Assembly: GCA_023127875.1 (NCBI GenBank) | Contig: JAGMFA010000109.1 | Location: forward strand, 1-6,871 | Source of the DNA: Candidatus Zixiibacteriota bacterium | Lineage (GTDB): Bacteria > Zixibacteria > MSB-5A5 > SM1-73 | Direction: 5' to 3' | DNA: 6,871 nt | In this document: positions 5,124-6,871 of the stretch, one piece after another | How the letters are laid out: each line of letters opens with the position of its first letter | How positions within the stretch are numbered: the stretch's first letter is position 1 | Position numbers and translations under genes: made by a program | Notes under the pieces: generated by a model | Database searches by the model: none | What the model was told of the DNA's origin: nothing | Seen by the model: the letters and a program-made list of their open reading frames with translations, nothing else

Positions 5124-6871
5124 ATGGTAACCTTAACCATAGATGGAAAGCAAGTAGCGGTGGAGGAGGGGACCACCATTCTTAAGGCAGCGGAAAAATT
5201 GGGGATAGAGATTCCCACTTTCTGCTTTCACGATAAGTTAGAGCCGGTGGGCGCCTGTAGAATGTGTTTGGTAGAGGTGGAGAAGATGGGAAAACTTCAG
5301 GTGGCCTGCGCCACCCCGGTCTCTGAGGGGATGGAAGTAAAAACTGATACTCCCCAGGTGAGAGCCGCCAGAAAGGGTGTTTTGGAGTTTTTGCTTATCA
5401 ATCACCCATTGGATTGTCCGGTCTGTGATAAAGGGGGAGAATGCGAGCTTCAAAACCTGGTATTCAAATACGGATCAGATAAAGGCAGATATGCAGAGGA
5501 AAAAAGAAGGTTTATCGTTGATCCCAAATCCAAATATGATGATCTTACTATTGGACCGCAGATAACTAGAAACATGAATCGCTGTATACTGTGTCGCAAA
5601 TGTGTTCGATTTATAACCGAGATCGCTGGAGAAGATGATCTGGGAACTTTCGGGCGAGGATCAAAATCAGAGATAAATGTCTTACCGGATATTCCGGTTG
5701 ACAATCCCTATTCAGGGAATGTGGTTGAGATCTGTCCGGTAGGGGCTTTAACTTCGAAGTCCTTCAGATATAAAATAAGAGTGTGGCAGACTAAAACCAC
5801 ACCATCGGTTTGTCCTCTTTGCGGTGATGGTTGTAACATCAGACTGTGGACAAAGGATGATAAAATCTACCGCATCACATCACGAAGAAATGATTTGGTG
5901 GATGAGGGTTTCTTGTGCGACAAAGGCAGATTCGGGTTCGAGTTCGTCAACCATCCTGACAGGTTAAAACATCCCCTGATAAAAAAAGATGGAAAACTAT
6001 CACCTGCTGATTGGGATGAGGCAACCGAACTGGTGACTTCAAAATTTGGGGCTACAAAGAAGCAATCTGGTTCGGGTTCCCTGGCCGGGGTAGGATCGAC
6101 AAAGCTCACCAATGAGGATAATTATATCTTTCAAAAATTCTTCAGAGTGGTGCTTGGAACAAATAACATAGATCATCGAATCAATTCAAAACATCTTCTG
6201 CCGAGCCCCACGCTCAAAGCTAACCAGCAAGCTTACACCATGACCAATTCAATCAGCCAGATCGAGAAAGCGAAGCTGATTTTCGTATTGGGTTGTGATC
6301 TACAAAAGGAGCACCCCATAATAAACCTGAGAGTGATAAAATCGATCAAAAGAGGCAATGCCTTGTTTCTGGCAAATCCAGAAAGCACCCGGTTAAATAG
6401 ATTCGTTCAGGATGAGTTGCTCTACAAGAAGGATACCGAGCCAGCTTTGATAAATGGTGTAACAAGAGAGATCATAGAGGGAAAACTTTTTGATGCTGGT
6501 AAGACGGTCCTCTCTGAAAATGAGATGGAGAGGCTGAGAGGCAAAGTCCAGTCACTTGACAGCGAAAAAGTTTCGCAGACAACTGGTGTTGCGCCAGAAA
6601 AAATCAAAAGCTTGGCACGCACTTTGGCCAAAGCTGAAAGCGTTATGATTCTTTGTGGCAGAGAGGTAAGCTCTCATCCACAAAACACCGAGATAATCGA
6701 TTCTCTGAATGATCTTTTGCGTTTGACCGGACACCAGGATAAAGATGGTTATGGAGTCAATCTTTTGTGGGAGGATTGCAACTGCCAGGGAGCTTTGGAT
6801 TGCGGGATTCTGCCAGATAGGCTTCCCGGATACATTCACGTTTCGGATGAGACTTTGCGAAAAAAAGTTGA
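5124..6871 (+). CDS. nuoG: NADH-quinone oxidoreductase subunit G (75-kDa subunit), 3' end outside the window
   Basis: NuoG carries the Fe-S chain from NuoF toward NuoB. The frame is open for 582 codons to the window edge; full NuoG proteins are usually longer. The N-terminal 2Fe-2S ferredoxin domain has Cys34, Cys45, Cys48 and Cys62 (N1b). His94, Cys98, Cys101 and Cys107 in HPLDCPVCDKGGEC match N5. Cys154, Cys157, Cys160 and Cys204 (EICPVGAL) match N4. Cys230, Cys233, Cys237 and Cys265 match the off-pathway N7 cluster found only in some bacteria. From about 280 the inactive molybdopterin-oxidoreductase-like domain follows, with NCQGALDCGILPDRLPGY at 553-570. ATG 5124 follows an in-frame stop at 5115 and gives the usual start MVTLTIDGKQV. 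Its ribosome site is weak. Confidence 0.97.
   Translation, partial: MVTLTIDGKQVAVEEGTTILKAAEKLGIEIPTFCFHDKLEPVGACRMCLVEVEKMGKLQVACATPVSEGMEVKTDTPQVRAARKGVLEFLLINHPLDCPVCDKGGECELQNLVFKYGSDKGRYAEEKRRFIVDPKSKYDDLTIGPQITRNMNRCILCRKCVRFITEIAGEDDLGTFGRGSKSEINVLPDIPVDNPYSGNVVEICPVGALTSKSFRYKIRVWQTKTTPSVCPLCGDGCNIRLWTKDDKIYRITSRRNDLVDEGFLCDKGRFGFEFVNHPDRLKHPLIKKDGKLSPADWDEATELVTSKFGATKKQSGSGSLAGVGSTKLTNEDNYIFQKFFRVVLGTNNIDHRINSKHLLPSPTLKANQQAYTMTNSISQIEKAKLIFVLGCDLQKEHPIINLRVIKSIKRGNALFLANPESTRLNRFVQDELLYKKDTEPALINGVTREIIEGKLFDAGKTVLSENEMERLRGKVQSLDSEKVSQTTGVAPEKIKSLARTLAKAESVMILCGREVSSHPQNTEIIDSLNDLLRLTGHQDKDGYGVNLLWEDCNCQGALDCGILPDRLPGYIHVSDETLRKKV

Noticed and set aside
5377..5565. Plus-strand 62-codon frame inside nuoG
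   Set aside because: It lies wholly within nuoG in another frame, over the region encoding the N5 cluster ligands, and has no features of its own.

Overview
The window holds the first seven genes of a respiratory complex I operon, all on the + strand in the canonical order nuoA-nuoB-nuoC-nuoD-nuoE-nuoF-nuoG. nuoA to nuoF are complete, and nuoG runs off the right edge after 582 codons. No other protein gene is supported. Together these genes encode the NADH input module (NuoE, NuoF, NuoG), the quinone-reducing connecting module (NuoB, NuoC, NuoD) and the first membrane subunit (NuoA). The remaining membrane subunits (nuoH onward) would be expected to the right. All iron-sulfur ligands that can be checked are present, including the optional N7 cluster of NuoG, so the complex looks functional. 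NuoC and NuoD are separate genes, unlike the fused NuoCD of E. coli.

The organism is a bacterium of moderate, somewhat AT-leaning composition. It uses some TTG starts and GGAGG/GAGGT ribosome binding sites. The genes alone do not fix a phylum. Gaps crowded with short dispersed repeats suggest an uncultured or candidate-phylum type of genome, but that is only an impression.

Layout: 1-137 is a leader with a good sigma-70-like promoter (TTGACA, 17-nt spacer, TATTTT). The genes follow at 138-512 (A), 598-1101 (B), 1197-1697 (C), 1872-3083 (D), 3126-3599 (E), 3766-5046 (F) and 5124-6871+ (G).

The unusual part is the spaces between genes. nuo genes commonly overlap or nearly touch, but here all six gaps are 42-174 nt and every one contains a repeat or palindrome. 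A-B has a GAGATTGC...GCAATGAC palindrome. B-C has a 12+9-bp CGGAT array that also encodes the last 11 residues and the stop of NuoB. C-D has a two-hairpin palindrome closed by an outer stem. D-E has a 7-bp GGTTCAA/GGTTTAA array that supplies the nuoE ribosome binding site. E-F has an inverted pair of one 16-nt sequence, followed by what looks like the tail of a second, diverged nuoE. F-G has a second CGGAT array of the same family as B-C. The two most informative leads are the nuoE-tail remnant and this gap-by-gap colonisation of an essential operon by different repeat families.
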